From: Chloroflexota bacterium
Lineage (GTDB): Bacteria > Chloroflexota > Anaerolineae > CG2-30-64-16
NCBI GenBank assembly: GCA_026389845.1
Contig: JAPLHB010000113.1
Coordinates: 1 to 52,801, forward strand
Length of the DNA: 52,801 bases
Direction: 5' to 3'
The translations under genes and the position numbers were made by a program. The notes below the pieces were generated by a model, which was not told where the DNA came from, searched no databases, and worked only from the letters and a program-made list of their open reading frames with translations. Shown one piece after another: positions 26,576 to 33,050 of the stretch (position 1 is its first letter; each line of letters starts with the position of its first letter).

Positions 26576-27721
26576 ATGTTGACACCGCGCGAACGCGTGT
26601 TGTGTGCCATCAACCACGAGGAACCGGATCGCGTGCCGATCTTCTTCGGCACCTCATCTCCCACGACGATGCTCGGGGCCGCATACGAGAAGTTCAAAGC
26701 CTACCTGGGCGTCAAGTATCCTCCCCGGCTGCTTTCCAAGACCTCCCAGTATGCTCAACTTGACGAGGAAGTGCTGGTGCGCTGCGGCTCCGACGGTCGG
26801 CTGATCCAGCCGCGGGCGCTCCCAGCCGTCATCCGTCGCGAGCTTTCGGAGAGCAAGCTGATTGACGACTGGGGCACTACGTGGGAGCAGCGGCCGGGCG
26901 TTCCCTACTACGAAGTCGTGGACGTGCCACTGCGCAACGCGACCATTGACGACCTGGAGACCTATCCCTGGCCCGATCTGGCCCACCCCGCCCGGTTCGA
27001 GGGCCTGGCCAAAGAAGCGAAGACGCTGCACGAAAATTCGCCTTACGCCATCGTCGCCCTCGGCTACCTGACGACCTTCGAGCAGGTACAATTCTTGCGC
27101 GGCCTGGATACCTGGCTGACCGACTTGGCCGCGAACCCGGAGTTCGCCCATGCGCTCCTGCGCAAGCTGACCGACCGGATGATCGCCGGCCTGGAGAAGT
27201 ACCTGGACGCGGTCGGGCCATACATTGACCTGATCACTTTCTCCGACGACCTGGGTTCGCAGCGCGCGCCGTTGATCTCCCCCAAGATGTACCGCCGGAT
27301 GATCAAGCCCTACCAGGCCGAGGTGCTCTCGGTCATCCATAAGCGCAGCAAGGCGAAGGTGTTCTTCCACTCGTGCGGCAACGTCTACCCGCTGATCGGC
27401 GACTTCATCGAGATCGGCGTGGACGTGCTGAACCCCGTGCAGGTTTCCGCGGGAGAAATGGGCGACACCGCCCGCCTCAAGCGCGAGTTCGGGGACAAGA
27501 TCACCTTCTGCGGCGCGGTTGATACGCAATGGGTGCTCCCGTACGGGACAACGAACGATGTGCGCGCTGAGGTGCGCCGGCGCATCCGCGACCTGGCGCC
27601 CGGCGGCGGCTACATCCTGGCGGCGGTGCACTGCATCCAGCCCGACGTGCCGCCGGAGAACGTGCTGGCGATGTTCGATGAGACGCGGGTAGCGGGGCAG
27701 TATCCGCTGGCTCTGCAATGA
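26576..27721 (+). CDS. URO-D family protein with complete zinc motif (methyltransferase-like)
   Basis: A 381-residue protein with the family start TPRERVLCAINHEEPDRVP. It has the full zinc set expected of MtaA/MtbA/CmuA-type enzymes: His and Cys in VFFHSCGNVYP (HxC) and a later Cys in AAVHCIQPDVPPENVLAMF, the position of the family's PGC loop. DVLNPVQVSAGEM also matches the family. That makes it the best candidate in the window for a real methyl-transfer enzyme; heme-pathway HemE lacks these ligands. AAAGGAG precedes ATG 26576. It sits between the GntR gene and a DHDPS-family aldolase. No corrinoid partner is nearby, so the acceptor is unknown. Confidence 0.82.
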   Translation: MLTPRERVLCAINHEEPDRVPIFFGTSSPTTMLGAAYEKFKAYLGVKYPPRLLSKTSQYAQLDEEVLVRCGSDGRLIQPRALPAVIRRELSESKLIDDWGTTWEQRPGVPYYEVVDVPLRNATIDDLETYPWPDLAHPARFEGLAKEAKTLHENSPYAIVALGYLTTFEQVQFLRGLDTWLTDLAANPEFAHALLRKLTDRMIAGLEKYLDAVGPYIDLITFSDDLGSQRAPLISPKMYRRMIKPYQAEVLSVIHKRSKAKVFFHSCGNVYPLIGDFIEIGVDVLNPVQVSAGEMGDTARLKREFGDKITFCGAVDTQWVLPYGTTNDVRAEVRRRIRDLAPGGGYILAAVHCIQPDVPPENVLAMFDETRVAGQYPLALQ

Positions 27722-27724
27722 GTT

Positions 27725-27786
27725 TGTCATTCTGAGCGGCCCTGCCCCGAACCTTGCGCGACGGCGTGACAAAGCGAAGAATCTCT
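27725..27786. repeat. Interspersed TGTCATTCTGAGCG repeat, half copy C
   Basis: Only the left half is present: TGTCATTCTGAGCGG...GGCGTGAC.AAGCGAAGAATCTC. It fills most of the 106-base gap between the URO-D and aldolase genes. The right half with the CCCGCTCAG arm is missing. Confidence 0.8.
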
Positions 27787-27827
27787 GCTAAATCTCGTAT
27801 CTGTTTGGAAAGGAATAAGAGACGACA

Positions 27828-28733
27828 ATGAAAAACGGTGAACTGGCAGGCGTGGTCGTACCCGTCATTACCCCCGTGGACAGCGAGGAGCGGGTAGACG
27901 AGGTTGCTTTCAGGAAAGGAATCCGGCGCCTCATCAATGCCGGCGTCAACGGGATCTTCGTGGGCGGCTCGGCGGGCGAAGGTCCGCTGCTGATGGCGCG
28001 CGAATGGGAACGCATGGTGACGATCGCCCGCGACGAGGTCAGCGGCGCCGTGCACCTGCTCGGCGGCGCGATTGATACCTCAACCAAACGAGTCCAGGAC
28101 AAGATCCGCATCCTGAGCCAACTCGGCTATCCGTATTGCGTCGTTACACCCACCTACTACATCACGCTCCGCACCCCGAACGAGCACTTGCGGCTGTTCG
28201 GCGAGTGCGCGGAGGGTGCCGGCAGCACGCAGATCGTCGCGTACAATATCCCCTCCTGCGTCGGCTCCGTCATCCCCGTGGAGGCGCTGATCGAGAGCGC
28301 GCGGCGGGGTTATATCCACTACCTCAAGGAAAGCTCGGGGGATTTCGACTATTTCCACCGCCTGGTGGTCGAGGGCCGCGAGGTGGGACTGAAGGTGCTG
28401 GAGGGCGAGGAGCCGCACATCGCCAAGGGGCTGTTGGCGGGGGCCGTCGGCATCGTGCCGGTCTGCGCCAATTTCGAGCCGGCGACTTACATCGCGGCCT
28501 ACCACGCGGCCCTGGAGCGCGACGAGGTAGCCCTGGCGCCGTTGCAAGAACGCATCCTGGAAGTGCGCCGGCGGTTGTTGTTCGTCGGCCCGCTGTGGAT
28601 TGCCGGCATCAAGTACGCCATGTCGCTCCTGGGCGTGGGATCGGGCCTGCCCGTCTCGCCGTTGCAGCCGTTGACCGCGGAGCAGCAGGCGAAGGTCGCC
28701 GAGTTCACGCGGCAGAGCTTCCCAGGACTGTGA
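27828..28733 (+). CDS. DHDPS/N-acetylneuraminate lyase family aldolase or dehydratase
   Basis: A 301-residue class I aldolase-fold protein. The Schiff-base lysine is Lys167 in YLKESSGD; Tyr139 in AYNIPS and the substrate loop GGSAGEGPLL (variant of GGTTGE) are in the expected places. The family includes dihydrodipicolinate synthase, KDG aldolase, 5-keto-4-deoxyglucarate dehydratase and related lyases. With SDRs, an MDR and an FCD-type GntR regulator nearby, cleavage of a 2-keto-3-deoxy sugar acid to pyruvate and an aldehyde is more likely than lysine synthesis. AAAGGAATAAGAG lies upstream. A repeat and a strong hairpin follow. Confidence 0.85.
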   Translation: MKNGELAGVVVPVITPVDSEERVDEVAFRKGIRRLINAGVNGIFVGGSAGEGPLLMAREWERMVTIARDEVSGAVHLLGGAIDTSTKRVQDKIRILSQLGYPYCVVTPTYYITLRTPNEHLRLFGECAEGAGSTQIVAYNIPSCVGSVIPVEALIESARRGYIHYLKESSGDFDYFHRLVVEGREVGLKVLEGEEPHIAKGLLAGAVGIVPVCANFEPATYIAAYHAALERDEVALAPLQERILEVRRRLLFVGPLWIAGIKYAMSLLGVGSGLPVSPLQPLTAEQQAKVAEFTRQSFPGL

Positions 28734-28736
28734 AAA

Positions 28737-28902
28737 TACGCAATCGCGCAAAACTCGCTACCAGTTGCCTGTCATTCTGAGCGGGTTCGTCCCTGAACTT
28801 TTGCTACGGCGTGACACCAGCGAAGAATCCGTTCGCTGCGCTCAGAGCCTGCCCTGAGCGCAGTCGAAGGGGTGACAAAAGCGAGTTTTGCGGTACTGCG
28901 AA
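28737..28902. repeat. Complete MITE-like repeat, copy D, with terminal inverted repeats
   Basis: This is the most complete copy. The left border (28737-28758) ends GCGCAAAACTCGC and the right border (28881-28902) begins GCGAGTTTTGCGG; the 22-base borders are imperfect inverted repeats. The core runs TGTCATTCTGAGCGGGTT (from 28770) to GGGGTGACA (ending 28877). It carries no ORF and sits between the aldolase stop and a terminator hairpin. Confidence 0.8.
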
Positions 28903-28940
28903 GAATACTCCCCGACGCTGCAGCGCCGGGGAGTATTCTT
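28901..28940. terminator. Bidirectional terminator hairpin between convergent genes
   Basis: AAGAATACTCCCCG (28901-28914) pairs perfectly with CGGGGAGTATTCTT (28927-28940); the loop region ACGCTGCAGCGC can also pair internally. It lies right against the stop of the minus-strand URO-D gene (28941) and downstream of the plus-strand aldolase, so it can serve both. A/T-rich stem ends act as weak T-tracts. Confidence 0.85.
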
Positions 28941-30017
28941 TCAGGGGAAACAGAACTCCTCCATCGCCTCGATGATGGCTTCGACGTTCCGCAAGGGAAC
29001 GATGGTGTCGTTGATGCTGGCGCTCAGCATCAGGCCACCCTCCGGCAGTGCCACCGCGCCGACGACCTCTTTGACCTGCTCGCGAATTTTGGCAGCGGTC
29101 ATGAAAGGGAAACCCTGCTGATCCAGGTCCACGCTGGCACAGAGCTTTCTCTTATAGGCCCGAGCGATGCCGGCGACGGTGTTGGGCCGAAGTTGGGGAT
29201 CGTGCACGGAGACCCCACATTCTATCAGATCATCCACCACATCGAGCATCCGCCCGTCTGATGAGAGATAAACGTGCACTCCGGCTCGGCGGCAGGGCTG
29301 ACACAAGGCCGCGAAAAGCGGCTTCAAGTACTTCCGAAAACTGGCCGGTCTGATCATGAGACCTTGCTGCGTGGCAAAATCGGTGTGGAAGCTGATGGCG
29401 TCCACGCCAATCTGCAGCCATTTCTCGATCAGTCTCAGCTCGTAGTCCTGTAGAATGGCGAACAATTGCGCGAGTTCGGGCGGCTCGGTGGCGAAGTCCA
29501 TCATCAGGTTCTCGAAACCGCGCAGGAAGTACAAACGGTCAAAGAGCTTCTCGCCGTCGCCTTTGGCCAGTTCACCGCGCTCCCGGCGCCCTCGGAAGCT
29601 GATCTCCGTCTCTTCCCAGGTCATCGGCCCCTCGCGCCCCTGCATCATCGCCGACAGCCCCTGAGTGATGGGGTCCAGGGTTCCGGTGGTGGGATCCGGC
29701 GCCTTGAAGGTGGCCAGAGCGCTCCAATCGGCCAGAGGGTAGTCAATGACCTGGCCGGCGATGCCCTCCTCGATGGAAAGCCGGCCGCAGCCCCACTTGT
29801 CAATGAAGTACTCGCCCGCCCGGTAGCCCAGGGGCATACGGTCGAAGTGGACGGCGCCTTCCTGGTAGCCCGGAAAGATGCGCGGGTGAGCCAGGACGAT
29901 CTTCTCCAGGTCCTGGCGGTGGGTCTTCCAGGCGAGGGGCGCCAGGTTCACCGTGCACGGAATCCATTCCGGGTAGCGAAACTCGACAGTGCGCAACCAA
30001 TTTTCTCTGGCCTGCAT
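28941..30017 (-). CDS. URO-D-fold protein without the zinc motif, minus strand
   Basis: The only minus-strand gene: 358 residues, starting MQARENWLRTVEFRYPEWIP, the family's N-terminal pattern in a divergent form. ADAISFHTDFATQQGLM-like sequence (GVDAISFHTDFATQQGLMI) and FRKYLKPLF match URO-D relatives. At the HxC position it has HVYLSSDG, and near the C-terminus LSASINDTIVPLRNVEAII, so the metal-binding Cys residues are all absent. It may therefore use another mechanism. AGGAGG lies just upstream of ATG 30017-30015. A TTGACA-17-TATCAT promoter and a 16-base palindromic operator precede it, and it diverges from the regulator gene at 30260, which is the likely controller. Confidence 0.78.
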   Translation of the reverse strand: MQARENWLRTVEFRYPEWIPCTVNLAPLAWKTHRQDLEKIVLAHPRIFPGYQEGAVHFDRMPLGYRAGEYFIDKWGCGRLSIEEGIAGQVIDYPLADWSALATFKAPDPTTGTLDPITQGLSAMMQGREGPMTWEETEISFRGRRERGELAKGDGEKLFDRLYFLRGFENLMMDFATEPPELAQLFAILQDYELRLIEKWLQIGVDAISFHTDFATQQGLMIRPASFRKYLKPLFAALCQPCRRAGVHVYLSSDGRMLDVVDDLIECGVSVHDPQLRPNTVAGIARAYKRKLCASVDLDQQGFPFMTAAKIREQVKEVVGAVALPEGGLMLSASINDTIVPLRNVEAIIEAMEEFCFP

Positions 30018-30056
30018 GAATCCTCCTCTGAAGCTAAGTCGTGCCGATGACTATAT

Positions 30057-30072
30057 ACTCATTATAATGAGT
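30057..30072. promoter_or_regulatory. Operator ACTCATTATAATGAGT, perfect 16-bp palindrome
   Basis: The sequence equals its own reverse complement over all 16 bases. It begins two bases after the -10 box of the minus-strand promoter and so covers the expected transcription start, the classic place for a repressor. A 15-of-16 copy occurs at 39016-39031. Confidence 0.75.
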
Positions 30073-30074
30073 CC

Positions 30075-30103
30075 ATGATACCATCCACTCGCCAGAGTGT
30101 CAA
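30075..30103 (-). promoter_or_regulatory. Promoter of the minus-strand URO-D gene
   Basis: On the minus strand the -35 box is TTGACA (30103-30098), the spacer is exactly 17 bases, and the -10 box is TATCAT (30080-30075). The predicted start is near 30068, about 50 bases before the ATG, and is overlapped by the palindrome at 30057-30072. Confidence 0.8.
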
Positions 30104-30176
30104 GATAGAATCTGCCGGGCCAACTCGCAAAAAGGGGCGTGTTGCCTGACGGTAAAAGTTTGCCCAATCGCACATC

Positions 30177-30205
30177 TTGACAAGCGCGATCTGCTGTGTT
30201 ATAAT
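30177..30205 (+). promoter_or_regulatory. Consensus promoter of the regulator gene
   Basis: TTGACA (30177-30182), a 17-base spacer and TATAAT (30200-30205) match the sigma-70 consensus at all twelve positions. The predicted start near 30212 is covered by the inverted repeat at 30204-30217. The translated start at 30260 lies about 48 bases downstream. Confidence 0.85.
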
Positions 30206-30217
30206 TACGGGCGTAAT
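30204..30217. promoter_or_regulatory. Inverted repeat ATTACGGGCGTAAT overlapping the regulator's start site
   Basis: Six-base arms ATTACG and CGTAAT flank GG. The site overlaps the last two bases of the -10 box and the predicted transcription start, so it looks like an autoregulatory operator. Its sequence differs from the ACTCATTATAATGAGT site on the other side of the gap, which implies two DNA-binding proteins or two binding modes. Confidence 0.6.
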
Positions 30218-30259
30218 AGGGTCATGTCCCTATTCTTTCGCAGAGGCTTGAGGAGCGCG

Positions 30260-31594
30260 ATGACCATGCGTGTCGGCGTGATCGGTCCGCAGGATGTGGT
30301 GAACGCTGTCCTGGAGTTGGCAGCCGAATTCCCTTCGCTGCAATTGATTCCAATCTGCTACCAGCGCGAAGAGGAGACGACGTCCCTTGCCGAACAGTGC
30401 CAGGGCCGCGTCGACCTGATCGTCTTCACCGGCCCCGTACCCTACTACATCGCCACCTACAACCTGAAGCTGCGGATACCGCTATTTTACGTCCGGCCAG
30501 TGGGCGCAAACCTCCTCAGAGCGCTGTTCGACCTGACGTATCACAAGGATATTGACCTGCGGCGAGTCAGCATTGACACGTTGAGCCGAAAGATGGTGGA
30601 GGAGACCTACGCGGAGCTTAACCTGCCGGCAGATCAGGTCTTCTGCAAGGAATATGCCCGCCCAACGGTCGCCGGCGATCTCGTGCCTTTCCATTACTCG
30701 CTCTGGAAAGAAGGAAAGACCTCGGCAGCCCTCACTTGCCTGCGATCCGCGTGTGTCGAGCTCCAGGCGCTCGGAGTGCCGGCCTTTTGGATCACGCCCG
30801 TTAAGGCGGCGATCCGGGAGACCTTGAACCTGGCCGTGTTGGAGGGCAAACACCTGCGCTCGCAGGCCGTACAGATCGTGGTGGGAATCTGCAGCTCAGA
30901 CGGCCTGGATGAACTGGCGCAGCGGACGGGCGCGGAATACGAGATGCGACGCATCAATCTTGCGCTCCATGATCTGCTCAATAACTTCGGCGAACAAACG
31001 CATACCTGGGTGCAGGAATTGGATGGCAACGACTTCGTCCTCTTCATGACACGCGGCGTGCTAGAGCAGACGACACAATTCTACCAGCACTGGCCCTTGC
31101 TGGACCTGGTGCGCGAGAGACTGTCCACGACGATCAGCCTGGGCATCGGCTTGGGGCAAACGGCCTACGAGGCGGGGAAAAACGCGCGCAGCGCCCTGTC
31201 TTTGGCCAGGCAGAAGGGTGGAGACTGTGTCTTCGTGGTTGGCCAAGATGACACGGCATTGGGGCCCTTTGGCCGAGGGCACGCGTTGGAGGCAGTGATG
31301 CGAACGCAGGATGCGCGTCTGATCGCCGCCGCTAAACGGGCGCACCTCGGTATCGCCACGGTCAGCAAGCTCGACTCGTTGACGAAGACCCTCGGCCGCG
31401 AGACTGTCACGACGGCTGAGATCGCGCAACGGTTCAACATGACCCCGCGCAGCGCGCGCCGCCTGCTCAGCCTGCTCGACCAGCACGGCCTCGCCGAAGT
31501 GGTCGGCGAAGAACAGTTGCCGAGCGCGGGCCGCCCCCGTATGGTGTATCGTATCAGGCTGAGCCCAGAAAGTGACGAGGCAAGGCTGTGCTGA
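30260..31594 (+). CDS. Transcriptional regulator: Rossmann-like sensor, degenerate GGDEF-like domain, winged helix
   Basis: A 444-residue one-component regulator. The N-terminal part (MRVGVIGPQDVVNAVLELA...VDLIVFTGPVPYYIA) looks like an alpha/beta sensor of ligand-binding type. A middle segment (about 205-330) ends TTISLGIGLGQTAYEAGKNARSA then RQKGGDCVFVV, which follows the C-terminal layout of GGDEF/CdaR-type domains but lacks an active GGDEF signature. The C-terminus (about 385-440) is a winged helix: TTAEIAQRFNMTPRSARRLL and DQHGLAEVVG. ATG 30260 is chosen for the GAGGAG upstream; the earlier ATG at 30224 lacks one. It lies between divergent promoters and 74 bases before the aminotransferase, so it probably controls both sides. 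Ligand unknown. Confidence 0.75.
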   Translation: MTMRVGVIGPQDVVNAVLELAAEFPSLQLIPICYQREEETTSLAEQCQGRVDLIVFTGPVPYYIATYNLKLRIPLFYVRPVGANLLRALFDLTYHKDIDLRRVSIDTLSRKMVEETYAELNLPADQVFCKEYARPTVAGDLVPFHYSLWKEGKTSAALTCLRSACVELQALGVPAFWITPVKAAIRETLNLAVLEGKHLRSQAVQIVVGICSSDGLDELAQRTGAEYEMRRINLALHDLLNNFGEQTHTWVQELDGNDFVLFMTRGVLEQTTQFYQHWPLLDLVRERLSTTISLGIGLGQTAYEAGKNARSALSLARQKGGDCVFVVGQDDTALGPFGRGHALEAVMRTQDARLIAAAKRAHLGIATVSKLDSLTKTLGRETVTTAEIAQRFNMTPRSARRLLSLLDQHGLAEVVGEEQLPSAGRPRMVYRIRLSPESDEARLC

Positions 31595-31668
31595 CGACCG
31601 GCCTCTTCTCTCATTGACGATCCTAACCCGATTGCGCTCAACCACATCTGCAAAGGAGACGCGATCCG

Positions 31669-33036
31669 ATGTCAACCGCCACGATGAAGGACACCCTGGT
31701 CCGGGATCTGGAACACCTTTTCGTAGACATGAGCCAGACGAAGGTGATCCAGCGCAACCCCACGATCATCCGTGAAGGACACGGCCTTACCGTCACGGAC
31801 ATTGACGGCAAGGATTACATTGATGCGCTGTCGGGAATCTGGGTGGTCAACATCGGTCACGGCAACCAGGCCGTGATCGAAGCCATGCAGGAACAGCTCA
31901 AGCGCTTGACCTTTAGCTATCCCGTCGGCACGGTCACGGAGCCTGCCATCCAGTTAGCCAAGCTCCTCTCCGAGATCGTCCCTGCGCCTCTGACCACCGT
32001 CAAATTGCTCAACAGCGGTTCCGAAGCCACCGAAACAGCTCTCAAGCTCGCCCGCCAGTACTTCCTGCAAAGCGGGCATCCACGCAAGTACAAGGTGATC
32101 TCGCGCTATCTCGCCTGGCACGGCGCAACGATGGGTGCGTTGAGCATGTCAGGCGTCGCGAGCCTGAAGGCACCGTTTGAGCCGCTGCTGGAAGGCTTTT
32201 TGCACGTGCCGCCGCACTCTTGCTACCGCTGCCCCTACGGGCTTGCCTACTCCGCCTGCAATGTGGCCTGCGCCCGGGTTATCGAAAAAGTTCTCGAATG
32301 GGAAGACCCGGAAACGGTGGCTGCCATCATCGTTGATCCGGTCATGGTGGCTCCCGGTGTCCTCGTACCGCCCAAAGAGTATCTGCCGATCGTGCGAGAT
32401 ATTTGTGATCGCCACAACGTGCTATTGATCTTTGACGAGGTCATTACCGGGTTCGGCCGCACAGGCCAGTTGTTCGCCATGAACACCTTCGGGGTCGTGC
32501 CAGACATCGTGGCGTTGGCGAAGGGCATGGGCAGCGGGTACGCGCCCTTGGCGGCCACGGTGTGTTCCGATCGGGTTGCCGCGGCTTTCTGGGGCGACGC
32601 CGAGGACCACGTGGAGTTCATGCACGGTCACACCTTCGGCGCCAATCCGCTTTCGGCCACCGCCGGCCTGGCGAGCATCACTCAGTTGCTCCAAACCGGC
32701 ATGCTCGAGAATGCCGCGCGCGTGGGCGCATACCTGCAGCAACGCGGCCAGGACCTCTACAAGCATCCCATTGTCGGCGATGTGCGTGGGATCGGGATGA
32801 TGCTGGGCGCCGAGCTGGTAGCCGATCGAACAACCCGAGCACCGTTCCCCGCGGGTGTCGCACCCGGACAGATGGTCTTGGCGGCCTGCAAGCGACGTGG
32901 CCTGATCATGCGTGGCAACCCGAACTGGATCGCGTTTGGTCCGCCGATGATTACGACGGAGGCAGACATTGACCGCATCTTCGAGATCGTGGATGCGGGT
33001 CTTGATGAAGTGGAAGCTGAAGCTCTACCTGCATAA
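31669..33036 (+). CDS. Class III pyridoxal-phosphate aminotransferase
   Basis: A 455-residue omega-aminotransferase-type enzyme. The PLP lysine is Lys285 in VALAKGMGSGY; Asp in LLIFDEVITGFGRTG contacts the cofactor; NSGSEATETALKLAR binds phosphate. FMHGHTFGANPLS is the usual active-site loop. Relatives use beta-alanine, taurine, GABA, putrescine or adenosylmethionine-aminooxononanoate. A cysteine-rich insertion (CYRCPYGLAYSACNVAC, near residues 184-200) is typical of the omega-amino acid:pyruvate group. AAAGGAG precedes ATG 31669. It is 14 bases upstream of an acetolactate-synthase-like gene, so the amine-derived product and pyruvate may feed that enzyme. Exact donor unknown. Confidence 0.87.
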   Translation: MSTATMKDTLVRDLEHLFVDMSQTKVIQRNPTIIREGHGLTVTDIDGKDYIDALSGIWVVNIGHGNQAVIEAMQEQLKRLTFSYPVGTVTEPAIQLAKLLSEIVPAPLTTVKLLNSGSEATETALKLARQYFLQSGHPRKYKVISRYLAWHGATMGALSMSGVASLKAPFEPLLEGFLHVPPHSCYRCPYGLAYSACNVACARVIEKVLEWEDPETVAAIIVDPVMVAPGVLVPPKEYLPIVRDICDRHNVLLIFDEVITGFGRTGQLFAMNTFGVVPDIVALAKGMGSGYAPLAATVCSDRVAAAFWGDAEDHVEFMHGHTFGANPLSATAGLASITQLLQTGMLENAARVGAYLQQRGQDLYKHPIVGDVRGIGMMLGAELVADRTTRAPFPAGVAPGQMVLAACKRRGLIMRGNPNWIAFGPPMITTEADIDRIFEIVDAGLDEVEAEALPA

Positions 33037-33050
33037 CCAGGAGGCGCTCT

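Noticed and set aside
1..30017. Calling the URO-D genes hemE
   Set aside because: Multiple copies, divergent active-site motifs and lack of any heme-pathway neighbour make coproporphyrinogen synthesis unlikely.
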